From Solibacillus isronensis (lineage in GTDB: Bacteria > Bacillota > Bacilli > Bacillales_A > Planococcaceae): a stretch of 64,000 bases of DNA. Numbering within the stretch: the first letter of the stretch is position 1; every line of letters begins with the position of its first letter. A model generated the notes under the pieces. It ran no database searches. It was not told the origin of the DNA and saw only the letters and a list, made by a program, of their open reading frames with translations. Shown here piece after piece: positions 28,868 to 37,909 of the stretch. The stretch spans positions 2,232,001 through 2,296,000 of the forward strand of contig NZ_FVZN01000014.1 in assembly GCF_900168685.1 (NCBI RefSeq), written 5' to 3'. A program made the translations under genes and the position numbers.

Positions 28868-29878
28868 TTAATAGTCACCATATAAATACATCATGCGAGG
28901 CGAATTTGTCGTTGAAATAATTTTGGACAATACTTCAGACTCAGCAGATGGTCGGAGCATAGAGCCCAGTTTTACACCTAATAAAGAACCCCAGCTTGAT
29001 GTATCCATTGTATATTCAAACAACGCTGCATCTTCCAATCCAAAATCCGCGCGTAATGCATTAATCGTCGCTTCTTCATTTCCTATTTCATCAACAAGCC
29101 CAGCACGCAATGCCTGAGTACCGCCTAATACACGGCCATCCGCTACTTTCTTCACTTGAGCTTCAGACATATTACGTCCAGCTTCGATAATATCAACGAA
29201 ATGCTCATATGATTCATCAATCATTTCCTGCAGCATCGCAAGTTCCTCTTTTGTAGAAGGTCGTACACCGCCAAACATGTCTTTATGTTCGCCTGATTTG
29301 ATTGTTTCAAACTCGACCCCGAAATTTTCGGCTAATTTCCCATAATTAATCGATTGCATAATAACACCGATTGAACCGGTAATCGTCTCGCGCTGAGCAA
29401 AAATCTTATCTGCCGGTGCTGAAATATAATAACCGCCGGAAGCAGCCATTGATCCCATTGAGACATAAATCGGAATTTGTTTTTCTTCTTTAATTTTCAA
29501 TAACTTTTGGTAAATTTCTTCTGATTCAATGACACCGCCACCTGGAGTGTTTACAGATAATACAACACCTTTAACTGTATCGTCTTCCAGTACAGCATCC
29601 AATTGCTCCATAAACAGCTGGTGGTTGTAATCGACCGTTTCCCAAATACTCGGCTCCCCTACATCCTGGATTACACCATCTACCGTTAAATGCGCAATTC
29701 GACTCGTTAAATCTCCTGTTTCCACGACGTTTTCGTATGTGAGTGATTCCGTCCCCATCAAATTATCAAAACTGGTAAAGAAATCAGTCTTGAAAATCGA
29801 AATAATCGTATTGATCCCAATAGAGAAAAATAATAATACGGCAGCAATAATGAGTGCCACAACTCGTTTTGTATTCAT
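28868..29878 (-). CDS. sppA: signal peptide peptidase SppA
   Basis: Membrane-anchored serine protease that degrades leftover signal peptides. 336 residues with one N-terminal membrane helix (about 5-27). The catalytic serine is in GSMAASGGYYIS and the general-base lysine in IKSGEHKDMFG; NTPGGGV forms the oxyanion region. A GTG two codons upstream is too close to GAGGAGG, so ATG at 29878 is the start. First gene of sppA-yteJ. Confidence 0.94.
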   Translation of the reverse strand: MNTKRVVALIIAAVLLFFSIGINTIISIFKTDFFTSFDNLMGTESLTYENVVETGDLTSRIAHLTVDGVIQDVGEPSIWETVDYNHQLFMEQLDAVLEDDTVKGVVLSVNTPGGGVIESEEIYQKLLKIKEEKQIPIYVSMGSMAASGGYYISAPADKIFAQRETITGSIGVIMQSINYGKLAENFGVEFETIKSGEHKDMFGGVRPSTKEELAMLQEMIDESYEHFVDIIEAGRNMSEAQVKKVADGRVLGGTQALRAGLVDEIGNEEATINALRADFGLEDAALFEYTMDTSSWGSLLGVKLGSMLRPSAESEVLSKIISTTNSPRMMYLYGDY

Positions 29879-30062
29879 TTTCACGCCTCCTCAATATATG
29901 TACGAAACTATTTTACAAAAAGTTTCATCAAAAACCATTTCCTACAGTGATTTTGACATATTACCATTTTAACAATCAACCAAGCTTTAGCTGTTTTCAA
30001 ATGGTGGAGCATAACTTCTGTAATTCAACTTGTTTAAACATGAATATTTGCAGAATAAAGTG

Positions 30063-30094
30063 AAAAAAAGGCGGCAAATTTCGCCACCTTTTTT
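30063..30094. terminator. terminator of the acyl-CoA synthetase gene
   Basis: A short stem (AAGG-GGC with GCC-CCTT, one mismatch) with A7 before and T6 after, so it has U-tracts on both strands. It lies 40 bases after the synthetase stop. Confidence 0.75.
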
Positions 30095-30133
30095 AATTAC
30101 CCGGGAAATAATTGTCGAGCAATGTTATTTCCC

Positions 30134-31696
30134 CTACTTTACACGCAATTCAACACGACGGATTTTCCCCGAAATTGTTTTAGGTAATTCGTCTAAAAAC
30201 TCGATAATTCGTGGGTATTTGTATGGTGCAGTAAGTTGTTTCACATGATTTTGCAGGTCTTCTACAATTGTAGGACTATCTTTTAATGTAACATCTTTTA
30301 AAACGACAAATGCTTTTACAACATTTCCTCGTATTTCGTCTGGACTTGCAACAACAGCACATTCCTGTACAGCAGGATGCTTCGTTAATGCATCTTCTAC
30401 TTCAAATGGTCCGATTGTATAACCTGATGAAATAATAATGTCATCATTTCGGCCTTCAAACCAGAAATAGCCGTCTTCATCTTTTATTGCGCGGTCGCCT
30501 GTTACATACCAATCTCCACGATATTGAATCGCTGTACGTTCAGGATCTTTATAATATCCTTTAAATAATGCAGGAGTCGATTTGTGTACTGCAATATCAC
30601 CGACTTCACCGGCCGGTACAAGGTCACCATCTTCATTGATTAAATCAATGATATTTCCAGGAGTAGGTTTCCCCATCGAGCCAGGGCGCAATTCCATATT
30701 TAATAATGTTCCGATTAACAATGTATTTTCTGTTTGCCCATAGCCATCACGGACAGTTAATTGATGCTCACGTTCAAAAGTTTCGATCACTTCACGGTTT
30801 AAAGGCTCACCAGCTGAAACAGCGCTGCGCAATGAAGATAAATTAAATGAATTTAACTGATCTAATTTTGCCATCATACGATATTCTGTCGGCGTACAGC
30901 ATAGTACATTGATTTGTTGCTGCTCGATTAAATGTAAAAACTGTGTTGGATCAAACTTCCCTTTGTATACAAATCCTGTTGCACCACTTCCTAATACAGC
31001 AAGAAACGGGCTCCAGATCCACTTTTGCCATCCTGGGGCTGCAGTTGCCCAGACCGTATCGCCATCACGTACTCCAAGCCACTCAGCTGCTGTTGTACGT
31101 AAATGTGCATATCCCCAACCATGTGAGTGCATTACAGCTTTTGGATTTCCTGTCGTACCTGACGTATAAGCTAAAAATGCCAAATCATTTGCTGTCGTCT
31201 CAACGGAATCGAACTCGATTGATTGCTGCTCTGCAAGCGCCATTAATGAAGTCCATCCTTCTTTTTCATTCCCGACGATAAAGCATTCTACATTCGCTAA
31301 ATTTTCTACTTGTTCAAATTCATTTACGAATTGTTCCATCACGATTATCGCCTTAGCTTCTGAATGGTTTAGACGATAATCAATATCTTTAGCTCGAAGC
31401 AATTCCGAACTTGGAATAATAACCAATCCTGCTTTTAATGCTCCAATATAAGAAACATATGCTTCTAAACAGCGCGGCAGCATAATTAAAATAACATCAC
31501 CTTTTTTTAATCCTTGTGCATAAAAGGCATTTGCGACCTGATTTGCTCTTTGCAGTAACTCTTCGTATGTATATTGCTCTTGGTGTCCGTTTTCTTCCTG
31601 AAATACTAATGCTGTTTTTGAGCTTTTATTTTCATGCTTTTCAAATTCATTTACAATGTTATAAATTTCCGGTGCAACTAATTGATTTTCATTCAT
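30134..31696 (-). CDS. ytcI: AMP-forming acyl-CoA synthetase, YtcI-like
   Basis: ANL-superfamily ligase that activates a carboxylic acid to its CoA thioester through an acyl-AMP. 520 residues. P-loop AYTSGTTGNPKAV, the adenylate-binding GYGQTEN, the hinge aspartate in YVTGDRA, and the C-terminal catalytic lysine in PKTISGKIRR are all present. Medium-chain or short branched acids are likely, judging by similarity to AcsM-type enzymes, but the substrate is not fixed. It precedes the SASP gene, as ytcI-sspA in B. subtilis. ATG after AAGGGGAG. Confidence 0.85.
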   Translation of the reverse strand: MNENQLVAPEIYNIVNEFEKHENKSSKTALVFQEENGHQEQYTYEELLQRANQVANAFYAQGLKKGDVILIMLPRCLEAYVSYIGALKAGLVIIPSSELLRAKDIDYRLNHSEAKAIIVMEQFVNEFEQVENLANVECFIVGNEKEGWTSLMALAEQQSIEFDSVETTANDLAFLAYTSGTTGNPKAVMHSHGWGYAHLRTTAAEWLGVRDGDTVWATAAPGWQKWIWSPFLAVLGSGATGFVYKGKFDPTQFLHLIEQQQINVLCCTPTEYRMMAKLDQLNSFNLSSLRSAVSAGEPLNREVIETFEREHQLTVRDGYGQTENTLLIGTLLNMELRPGSMGKPTPGNIIDLINEDGDLVPAGEVGDIAVHKSTPALFKGYYKDPERTAIQYRGDWYVTGDRAIKDEDGYFWFEGRNDDIIISSGYTIGPFEVEDALTKHPAVQECAVVASPDEIRGNVVKAFVVLKDVTLKDSPTIVEDLQNHVKQLTAPYKYPRIIEFLDELPKTISGKIRRVELRVK

Positions 31697-31820
31697 TTTT
31701 GGAACTCCCCTTTGTTTAAAAAAAATGAGTCTTACATATTAAGTATAATAATCCTTTTCATTAATATCAAAATATTCCGCCACTTTTTATTGCATAACAA
31801 AAATAATTTATTAACAAAAT

Positions 31821-31858
31821 AAAAAGAAACGCTACTTTAAAAGTAGCGTTCCTTTTTT
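31821..31858 (-). terminator. terminator of the SASP gene
   Basis: AACGCTACTTT / AAAGTAGCGTT perfect stem flanked by AAAAAG and TTTTTT; functional U-tracts on both strands. Confidence 0.9.
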
Positions 31859-31864
31859 AAAGGA

Positions 31865-32071
31865 TTATTGGTTTTGGTTGCCGCGTAATTGCTGCTCAGC
31901 CATCTGTACTAGGCGTTTCGTAATTTCGCCACCTACAGAACCGTTTGCACGAGATGATGCGTCTGGACCTAATTGTACACCAAATTCTTGTGCAATTTCA
32001 TATTTCATTTGATCTAAAGCTTGTTGTGCACCAGGTACACGTAATTTGTTTGAGCTGTTGTTGTTTGCCAT
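31865..32071 (-). CDS. sspA: alpha/beta-type small acid-soluble spore protein
   Basis: 68-residue SASP that coats and protects DNA in dormant spores. The two family signatures are present: the germination-protease region [20 protein letters not shown] and the DNA-binding [29 protein letters not shown] at 32071 follows AGGAGGTGA; the longer frame upstream is read-through of the leader. A sigma-G promoter lies directly upstream. This proves a sporulating lineage. Which of the several SASP paralogues it is cannot be told; sspA is used because of the locus. Confidence 0.93.
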   Translation of the reverse strand: MANNNSSNKLRVPGAQQALDQMKYEIAQEFGVQLGPDASSRANGSVGGEITKRLVQMAEQQLRGNQNQ

Positions 32072-32095
32072 CTGTCTCTCACCTCCTTGTGACAT

Positions 32096-32125
32096 TAGAA
32101 TGTGCCGGGAGGAGAGATTAATACA
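32096..32125 (-). promoter_or_regulatory. sigma-G promoter of the SASP gene
   Basis: On the minus strand TGTATT (32120-32125) and CATTCTA (32096-32102) are separated by 17 bases. The -10 is an exact match to the sigma-G consensus CATnhTA, and the -35 is close to TGnATA. The start codon is about 25 bases downstream. Confidence 0.72.
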
Positions 32126-32181
32126 TAAAAAACACAGGTAAATTATAGCTCGATTAGGAAATCATTATCAGTTCCTAAAAA

Positions 32182-33393
32182 TTACAGTAAATCAGCGAAT
32201 TTATCTTCTTTTACTTCCTTCTGAGGGAACTGATATACTTCGCGGTTTTTAACGGCACGATCAATTAAATCATCGAATTCCGTAAAGCTTTCAAAACGCT
32301 GAACTTTTTCTAATTTCGGTTTTGTTTTCGGACTAGATGGTGTAAATATTGTACAGCAATCCTCAAATGGCTGAATTGATGTTTCGTATGTGCCAATATC
32401 TTTTGCAATTTTAATGATATCGTTTTTATCTGCAGAAATTAACGGACGTAAAATTGGTGTATTTGTCACATCATTAATTGCCGTTAAGCTTTCCAATGTT
32501 TGTGAAGCGACTTGCCCTAAGCTTTCACCTGTTACAATACCTAATGCGCCGATATCTTCACGCACTTTATCGGCCACTTTCATCATCATACGGCGTGTTG
32601 AAGTCATTGACATATTATCTGGCACCGCGTCTTTTACTGCTACTTGCAGTTCTGTAAACGGAATAACATGTAGGCGAATATTTGCACCGAATTTTGTTAA
32701 TTCATTTGCAAGTTCTTTAACTTTTTGTAGTGCATTATCGCTTGTATACGGAGGACTGAAGAAATGAATGGCATCCAGTCGAACGCCGCGTTTCATCATT
32801 AAGTAACCGGCAACAGGGCTATCAATACCGCCTGAAAGCATTAGCAGCGAACGTCCGTTTGAACCAATCGGCATACCTCCAGCACCTTGGATAACTTGAG
32901 CCATCATATAGATCGCATCTTCGCGAACTTCAATTCGAAGTGCGAAATCCGGATTTTTCACCTGTACTTTAAAGTTCGGGAAATTCGGTAAAATTGTAGC
33001 TCCCATTTCACGCTGTAACTCATGCGTGTTCAACGGGAACGTTTTATCTGTACGATGTACTTCAACTTTAAACGTTAAATCGCCTTTATCACGATAGTCT
33101 TCTAAAATTTCAAAGGCTAAAGCTTTCATCACATCCAGATCTTTTTCACAAGATGCAACAGGGCTGATTGATTGAATACCGAAAACATGTGGTAAACGAT
33201 CCATTAGCACATCAAATTTTTCTTTATTTTCAACTTCAATAAACATACGGTCACGCTCTGCACGAATTTTCAGTGGTGCAATATCGTTAAATGAATAACG
33301 TACATTATCGCGTAAGCGGCTGATAAAATCTTTTTTATTTCGACCTTTTGTTGATAATTCACCATAGCGAACTAAAATTTCTTTAAAAATCAT
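32182..33393 (-). CDS. thiI: tRNA 4-thiouridine synthase ThiI
   Basis: Sulfur transfer to tRNA U8. 403 residues: N-terminal ferredoxin-like and THUMP domains (about 1-165), then an adenylating PP-loop domain with SGGIDSPVAGYLMMKRG. There is no C-terminal rhodanese domain, the compact form typical of Bacillus, which takes sulfur directly from the dedicated desulfurase NifZ. Its ATG overlaps the nifZ stop (ATGA), so the two are translationally coupled. Confidence 0.94.
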   Translation of the reverse strand: MIFKEILVRYGELSTKGRNKKDFISRLRDNVRYSFNDIAPLKIRAERDRMFIEVENKEKFDVLMDRLPHVFGIQSISPVASCEKDLDVMKALAFEILEDYRDKGDLTFKVEVHRTDKTFPLNTHELQREMGATILPNFPNFKVQVKNPDFALRIEVREDAIYMMAQVIQGAGGMPIGSNGRSLLMLSGGIDSPVAGYLMMKRGVRLDAIHFFSPPYTSDNALQKVKELANELTKFGANIRLHVIPFTELQVAVKDAVPDNMSMTSTRRMMMKVADKVREDIGALGIVTGESLGQVASQTLESLTAINDVTNTPILRPLISADKNDIIKIAKDIGTYETSIQPFEDCCTIFTPSSPKTKPKLEKVQRFESFTEFDDLIDRAVKNREVYQFPQKEVKEDKFADLL

Positions 33394-34538
33394 TGCGTAA
33401 TATCTCCTTTTAATTCTTTCATTACGATTGTGAATTGCTTTTTGAATGAAGCAATATCTTCGTCTGTATTGATTGCGCCTAAGCTTAAACGGAGTACACC
33501 GTTTTTATAGCGGCTATCGATATTTAATGCTTCCACAACATGGCTTGTTTTCGTCTGTTTTGACGAGCAGGCACTTGATGTTGAAACGATAATATCACGT
33601 TTTTGTAACGCGTTTATTAGTATTTCACCTTTTAGTCCTTTAACACTGAACGATAAAATATGCGGGGCACCGTCTTTCGGCGACAGGACATATACTTCCT
33701 GACCAAATTGCTCAAAGAAATGATGGAGATCTGCAGACCACTTTTTAAATTTCTCAACATTCTCCGGCATGCCCTCAACAGCTAAACGGGCCGCTTTTGC
33801 CAATGAAACAGCTTGCGGCACTGCAACTGTACCACTTCTTAATCCAAACTCTTGACCACCACCTACGATAAATGCCTTCAGTTGTGGTTTTTTACGGAAT
33901 GCTAATAAGCCGCTTCCTTTTAAGCCCTGAATTTTATGACCTGAAATGGAAATGACATCAGGACCATTGTCTCCATCAAAAATGACCGGCAGCTTTCCGA
34001 AACTTTGAATCGCATCAACATGGAACATCGCCTGACATGTACGATGAATGATTTGAGCCGCTTCCTTAATTGGCTGCACAGCTCCGATTTCGTTATTAAC
34101 ATGCATAATACTCACAATAATTGTATCTTTGCGAAGTTTTTGCTGTAATTCCTCTAAAGAAATAGCCCCAGATTTATTTACTTTCAGGTAGTCAATTTCA
34201 TAACCTTCTTCTTCCAAACGCTTGACCGCTTCCAAAATCGAAGGATGTTCTATTTCTGTCGTAATAATATGCTTGCCTCTGAAATTGCTAGATTTAGCAA
34301 GACCAAAAAGCGCTGCATTATTCGATTCCGTACCTCCGGAAGTAAATAAAATGTTCTTTTCTTCTGTATGAAGAATATTCGCCAATTGCTCACGAGCTTT
34401 TGTTAATAAAGCATTTGACTCGACACCTGCACGGTGAATCGATGCAGGGTTGGCATAATATTGTTCATTCACTAACATAAATGTTGCCAAGACATCTTTG
34501 TGCGGTTTTGTTGTCGCACTATTATCTAAATATATCAT
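33390..34538 (-). CDS. nifZ: cysteine desulfurase, NifZ/IscS-like
   Basis: PLP enzyme that releases sulfur from cysteine as a persulfide for ThiI. 382 residues. It begins MIYLDNSATTKP; the PLP lysine is in SISGHKIQGLKGSG, and the active cysteine in STSSACSSK. The four-base overlap with thiI marks it as the dedicated donor for tRNA thiolation, as for B. subtilis NifZ. Confidence 0.92.
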   Translation of the reverse strand: MIYLDNSATTKPHKDVLATFMLVNEQYYANPASIHRAGVESNALLTKAREQLANILHTEEKNILFTSGGTESNNAALFGLAKSSNFRGKHIITTEIEHPSILEAVKRLEEEGYEIDYLKVNKSGAISLEELQQKLRKDTIIVSIMHVNNEIGAVQPIKEAAQIIHRTCQAMFHVDAIQSFGKLPVIFDGDNGPDVISISGHKIQGLKGSGLLAFRKKPQLKAFIVGGGQEFGLRSGTVAVPQAVSLAKAARLAVEGMPENVEKFKKWSADLHHFFEQFGQEVYVLSPKDGAPHILSFSVKGLKGEILINALQKRDIIVSTSSACSSKQTKTSHVVEALNIDSRYKNGVLRLSLGAINTDEDIASFKKQFTIVMKELKGDITQ

Positions 34539-34570
34539 TTATACTCAACCTTCTTTTTAAAACTAATTTC

Positions 34571-34593
34571 CCGTAATTTTATTACCATTACGG
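34571..34593. repeat. inverted repeat upstream of nifZ
   Basis: CCGTAAT and ATTACGG form a perfect 7-bp dyad with a 9-base spacer, 33 bases before the nifZ start. It could be an operator or a leader hairpin; nothing further can be said. Confidence 0.35.
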
Positions 34594-34625
34594 TGCCCTG
34601 CTTTTTTCATCACTTATCAAAGAGA

Positions 34626-34666
34626 GAGGTTGTGTTAATAGTCAAACTGACTACTAACACAACCTC
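34626..34666 (-). other. long hairpin without U-tract after ezrA
   Basis: GAGGTTGTGTTA pairs with TAACACAACCTC (12 bp), with an inner TAGTC / GACTA stem. No run of T follows on either strand. It lies 58 bases after the ezrA stop and may still end or protect that transcript. Confidence 0.6.
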
Positions 34667-34723
34667 ATAAATGTGCTTATTTATTATAACGCTAAATGGA
34701 TCAACATGTAACCGTTATGCTTA

Positions 34724-36427
34724 TTATTTTGTAAGCAGCTGCTCCTGAACGAGCTCCTCAATCCGTTTGATTGCATTAGGATCGATAATTTCAACCGCTT
34801 TTGCTGCATCTTCCAGTGCTTTTATGTAGCGGAATTTCTTGAATGCGTCTTCAGCTTCAAGTAGATTTTCATGTACTTGTCGATTTGTTGCACGGTAGCG
34901 GTTACCGAACTGAATAAGACGCTCAATAATTAATACATTCTCAATCATTTCCTGTGCTTTTTCATGTGTTTCTTCAATCGATTGCTTTGCATTTAGTAAA
35001 TGTTGGTTCACCTGGATAATATTTAACGGTACTTCCTGTAAACTTTGAACAACTACAAAAATCTGTTCTGCCGCCTCTTCTAATCTCGCATCCATTTCTT
35101 CCGGAATCCCAGGAATATTGGCACGTCCAAGCAGGCGCTCAGTATCTTGCAATAAACGCTTTAAAGCTTCCAATTCAGCTCTTGCTTTATTTTCATCAAT
35201 ACGGAGATTCTTTAGTTTGTTCGAGAAATTTTCCTGTTCTTCAGCAATTTGCTCTATCTCATCAGTAATTTCTTTTAGCTCTTCCTGTAAGCTTGAGTAT
35301 GCAGATTTTTCTTCTTGAACACGTGTTGATAACAATTCATAGCGTCTTTGTAATACTTCCAAATGCTTTAAGCCCACTTTTGGAATTTCCGCTTCTTTGT
35401 CCTGTAAACGGTAGCTATGCTGCACATAAGCGACTTCATCATTAATGTCCTTTGTAAGACGCATAACATCGTTGATCACGCTGTACATGCCTGAACAGTT
35501 TCGTTCAACATATTTTCTTGCCATAACTTCTTTTTCTAGCAAATTATAAAAATGGTCGATTTCATCATTAATTGTTTGAATTCGTGGTGAAACAGCCGGC
35601 AAGTTTAGTTCAGCAATTTCTGCTTTTAACATTTCCAGTTCGCTCTCAAGTCCATTCAAATATTCAGTCAGTTCTAAATGGCGTAAATAATACTTTTGCT
35701 CTTCCATTTCACGCTGTCCGTTACGAAGTTCATGAATTGCAGTTGGGATTTTAGTTTGAATTTCCGTCAGCAGTGTCGGCACATCATTTAACAAACTAAA
35801 AATCTCCTGTGCTTCACTGTTTAGCTGTAGGACAATTTCACGTGCCTGCAAATAGTTGCCGTCTTTCGTTAACTCATCGAACTCTTCAAATTTCGGCGTA
35901 AATTGCTCCAGCTTCTTTTCCAATGCTTCCAAAGCGGGACCAAATGAATGCTGGTGTGCCAAAATCGTCTTGCGTGCAGAACGGTAATATTCTTTCAGCT
36001 GTTCGATTTCAATACGGTTTTTCTCTTCACTGCCAATTAATTCATCCAGCTCAGTAATGATCTGCACACGTACCTGCTCACATTTTGCAAGTTCCTGTTC
36101 GATATCTCGTTCTGTATGTGTTGCTTTGTTAAATTTAAATCGGTCGACAAATTCTTCCGCATCAAACAACAATTCGTCAATTTTCGGAATTTGCTTATCG
36201 ACAACATCCAACCAACGATTTCGCCAGTTTTCAAACAGCTCTTCTGTTTGACCGTTCATATTAAGGGCTTTTACTTTTGCGAGCTCCTCAAAAATCGGGT
36301 AATGTTGTATTTGTAGTTTTTCCTTATCTAATCGTCCTATTTCTGCATTATGCTTGCGTCTTACTACTAAGCCTGCCATTAATAATGCTAATAGTACGAC
36401 GACAACAATGATGATATACTTTATCAT
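34724..36427 (-). CDS. ezrA: septation ring formation regulator EzrA
   Basis: Membrane-bound division protein that restrains FtsZ ring assembly. 567 residues: an N-terminal helix MIKYIIIVVVVLLALLMAGL anchors a long, charged, almost entirely coiled-coil cytoplasmic part (about 25-560), matching EzrA in length and layout. ATG at 36427 follows AGGGGG; the frame is open ten codons upstream without a site. Located next to nifZ, as in Bacillus. Confidence 0.94.
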   Translation of the reverse strand: MIKYIIIVVVVLLALLMAGLVVRRKHNAEIGRLDKEKLQIQHYPIFEELAKVKALNMNGQTEELFENWRNRWLDVVDKQIPKIDELLFDAEEFVDRFKFNKATHTERDIEQELAKCEQVRVQIITELDELIGSEEKNRIEIEQLKEYYRSARKTILAHQHSFGPALEALEKKLEQFTPKFEEFDELTKDGNYLQAREIVLQLNSEAQEIFSLLNDVPTLLTEIQTKIPTAIHELRNGQREMEEQKYYLRHLELTEYLNGLESELEMLKAEIAELNLPAVSPRIQTINDEIDHFYNLLEKEVMARKYVERNCSGMYSVINDVMRLTKDINDEVAYVQHSYRLQDKEAEIPKVGLKHLEVLQRRYELLSTRVQEEKSAYSSLQEELKEITDEIEQIAEEQENFSNKLKNLRIDENKARAELEALKRLLQDTERLLGRANIPGIPEEMDARLEEAAEQIFVVVQSLQEVPLNIIQVNQHLLNAKQSIEETHEKAQEMIENVLIIERLIQFGNRYRATNRQVHENLLEAEDAFKKFRYIKALEDAAKAVEIIDPNAIKRIEELVQEQLLTK

Positions 36428-36568
36428 TGTAAGCCCCCTAATCCCAAATAAAATCAATATTTTAGCTATATACGTACTATTTATAATAACATGTTTTTTT
36501 ATATTTGTTTAACTATTTCCAGCTTTTTTTACTTTTAAATACCATATTTTTGAAGGAAGGTCATTCAA

Positions 36569-37372
36569 TTGAAACGAGACGGTCATATACATACACCTTT
36601 TTGTCCCCATGGTTCTACAGATTCGATAGAAGAATATGTCGAAAAAGCGATAGCAAGCGGATTTAATGAAATCACCTTTACGGAGCATGCGCCTTTACCT
36701 GAAAACTTTGTCGATCCAACACCTGACAAGGATAGCGGAATGAACCCTGCTTATTTGATGGATTACTTTAAACAACTGCAGCGCGCAAAAGAACAGTATC
36801 AATCGCAAATTAAAATCAATATTGGCTTAGAGGTCGACTATATTGTCGGCTTTGAACAGGAAACAAAACAATTCCTGAATGAAGTCGGCCCATTAATGGA
36901 TGATGCGATATTATCCGTACACTTTTTGAATTTCCAAGACGAGTATGTATGTATTGACTTTTCACAAGAAGTATATTTACAATTTGCCAATAAGGTTGGC
37001 GGTATTCTTCCTATGTATAAGCTATACTACGAAACTGTGAAAAAGTCGATTATAGCAGATTTAGGCTTATACAAACCTAAACGTATAGGACATCCAACAT
37101 TAATTCATAAATTTCAGCTTGCCCACAACGAACAGATCGATGATGCAGCTGACATCAATGAATTAATGAAGATGATGCAGGCCGGTCATTATGAGCTTGA
37201 TTTTAATAGTGCTGGTCTAAGTAAACCGTATTGTAAGGAGCCATACCCGCCTTATCCATTTGTGAAACAGGCAATTGATTTACAAATTCCGATTGTTTTC
37301 GGCTCGGATGCCCATACGGCAGCGGATTTACATCAGCATTATGAATTACTACAGAAAAAAATAACTTTTTAA
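36569..37372 (+). CDS. hisJ: histidinol-phosphatase, PHP type
   Basis: Removes phosphate from L-histidinol phosphate, the penultimate step of histidine synthesis. 267 residues of the PHP superfamily with metal-binding HIHTPFCPHG, TEHAPLP, the HFLN segment and the C-terminal FGSDAHTAADL. Stand-alone, away from other his genes, as for B. subtilis hisJ. TTG start after GGAAGG. It lies 12 bases before the next gene. Confidence 0.9.
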   Translation: MKRDGHIHTPFCPHGSTDSIEEYVEKAIASGFNEITFTEHAPLPENFVDPTPDKDSGMNPAYLMDYFKQLQRAKEQYQSQIKINIGLEVDYIVGFEQETKQFLNEVGPLMDDAILSVHFLNFQDEYVCIDFSQEVYLQFANKVGGILPMYKLYYETVKKSIIADLGLYKPKRIGHPTLIHKFQLAHNEQIDDAADINELMKMMQAGHYELDFNSAGLSKPYCKEPYPPYPFVKQAIDLQIPIVFGSDAHTAADLHQHYELLQKKITF

Positions 37373-37384
37373 TCGGAGGATTCT

Positions 37385-37864
37385 ATGTTTGGAAATATTA
37401 CTTATAACGGGACACTGACAGAACAGTACAATCAGCTATCAAAACAGCTGGATGCATTGCTGGAAGGGGAAAATAACTTAATCGCTAACTTAAGTAACGC
37501 TTCAGCCTTATTAAATACTTTTTTAAAAGAAATTAACTGGGTTGGATTTTATTTAATGAATGAAGGCGAATTGGTGCTTGGACCATTCCAAGGTTTACCG
37601 GCTTGTGTACGAATTCCTGTCGGGCGCGGTGTTTGCGGTACAACGGTTGCGAAGGAGCAAACAATGGTTGTAGACGATGTTCACGCTTTCCCTGGTCATA
37701 TCGCTTGTGACGCTGCATCAAAATCAGAAATCGTTATTCCTTTAATCAAAAATGGTGTCGTTTTAGGCGTTTTAGATATCGATAGCCCGATTGAAGCTCG
37801 TTTTACTTCTGAAGATAAAGATGGTTTGGAAAAATTTGTGGATGTACTGTTAAAACATATTTAA
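37385..37864 (+). CDS. ytsP: GAF-domain protein, free methionine-(R)-sulfoxide reductase type
   Basis: 159-residue single GAF domain. Three cysteines stand at the positions used for catalysis in fRMsr enzymes: PACVRIP, GRGVCGTT and HIACDAAS. It would reduce free methionine-R-sulfoxide. Follows hisJ by 12 bases with its own GGAGGATTCT site, then a strong shared terminator. Activity is inferred from the cysteine pattern. Confidence 0.85.
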   Translation: MFGNITYNGTLTEQYNQLSKQLDALLEGENNLIANLSNASALLNTFLKEINWVGFYLMNEGELVLGPFQGLPACVRIPVGRGVCGTTVAKEQTMVVDDVHAFPGHIACDAASKSEIVIPLIKNGVVLGVLDIDSPIEARFTSEDKDGLEKFVDVLLKHI

Positions 37865-37871
37865 TCGCTAA

Positions 37872-37909
37872 AAAGGGAGTGCCCGAAAAATGATTCCGGG
37901 TACTCCCTT
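37872..37909. terminator. bidirectional terminator between ytsP and dgcP
   Basis: AAAGGGAGTGCCCG pairs with CGGGTACTCCCTTT (one mismatch), with A and T runs outside. It serves both convergent genes and touches the dgcP stop. Confidence 0.9.
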
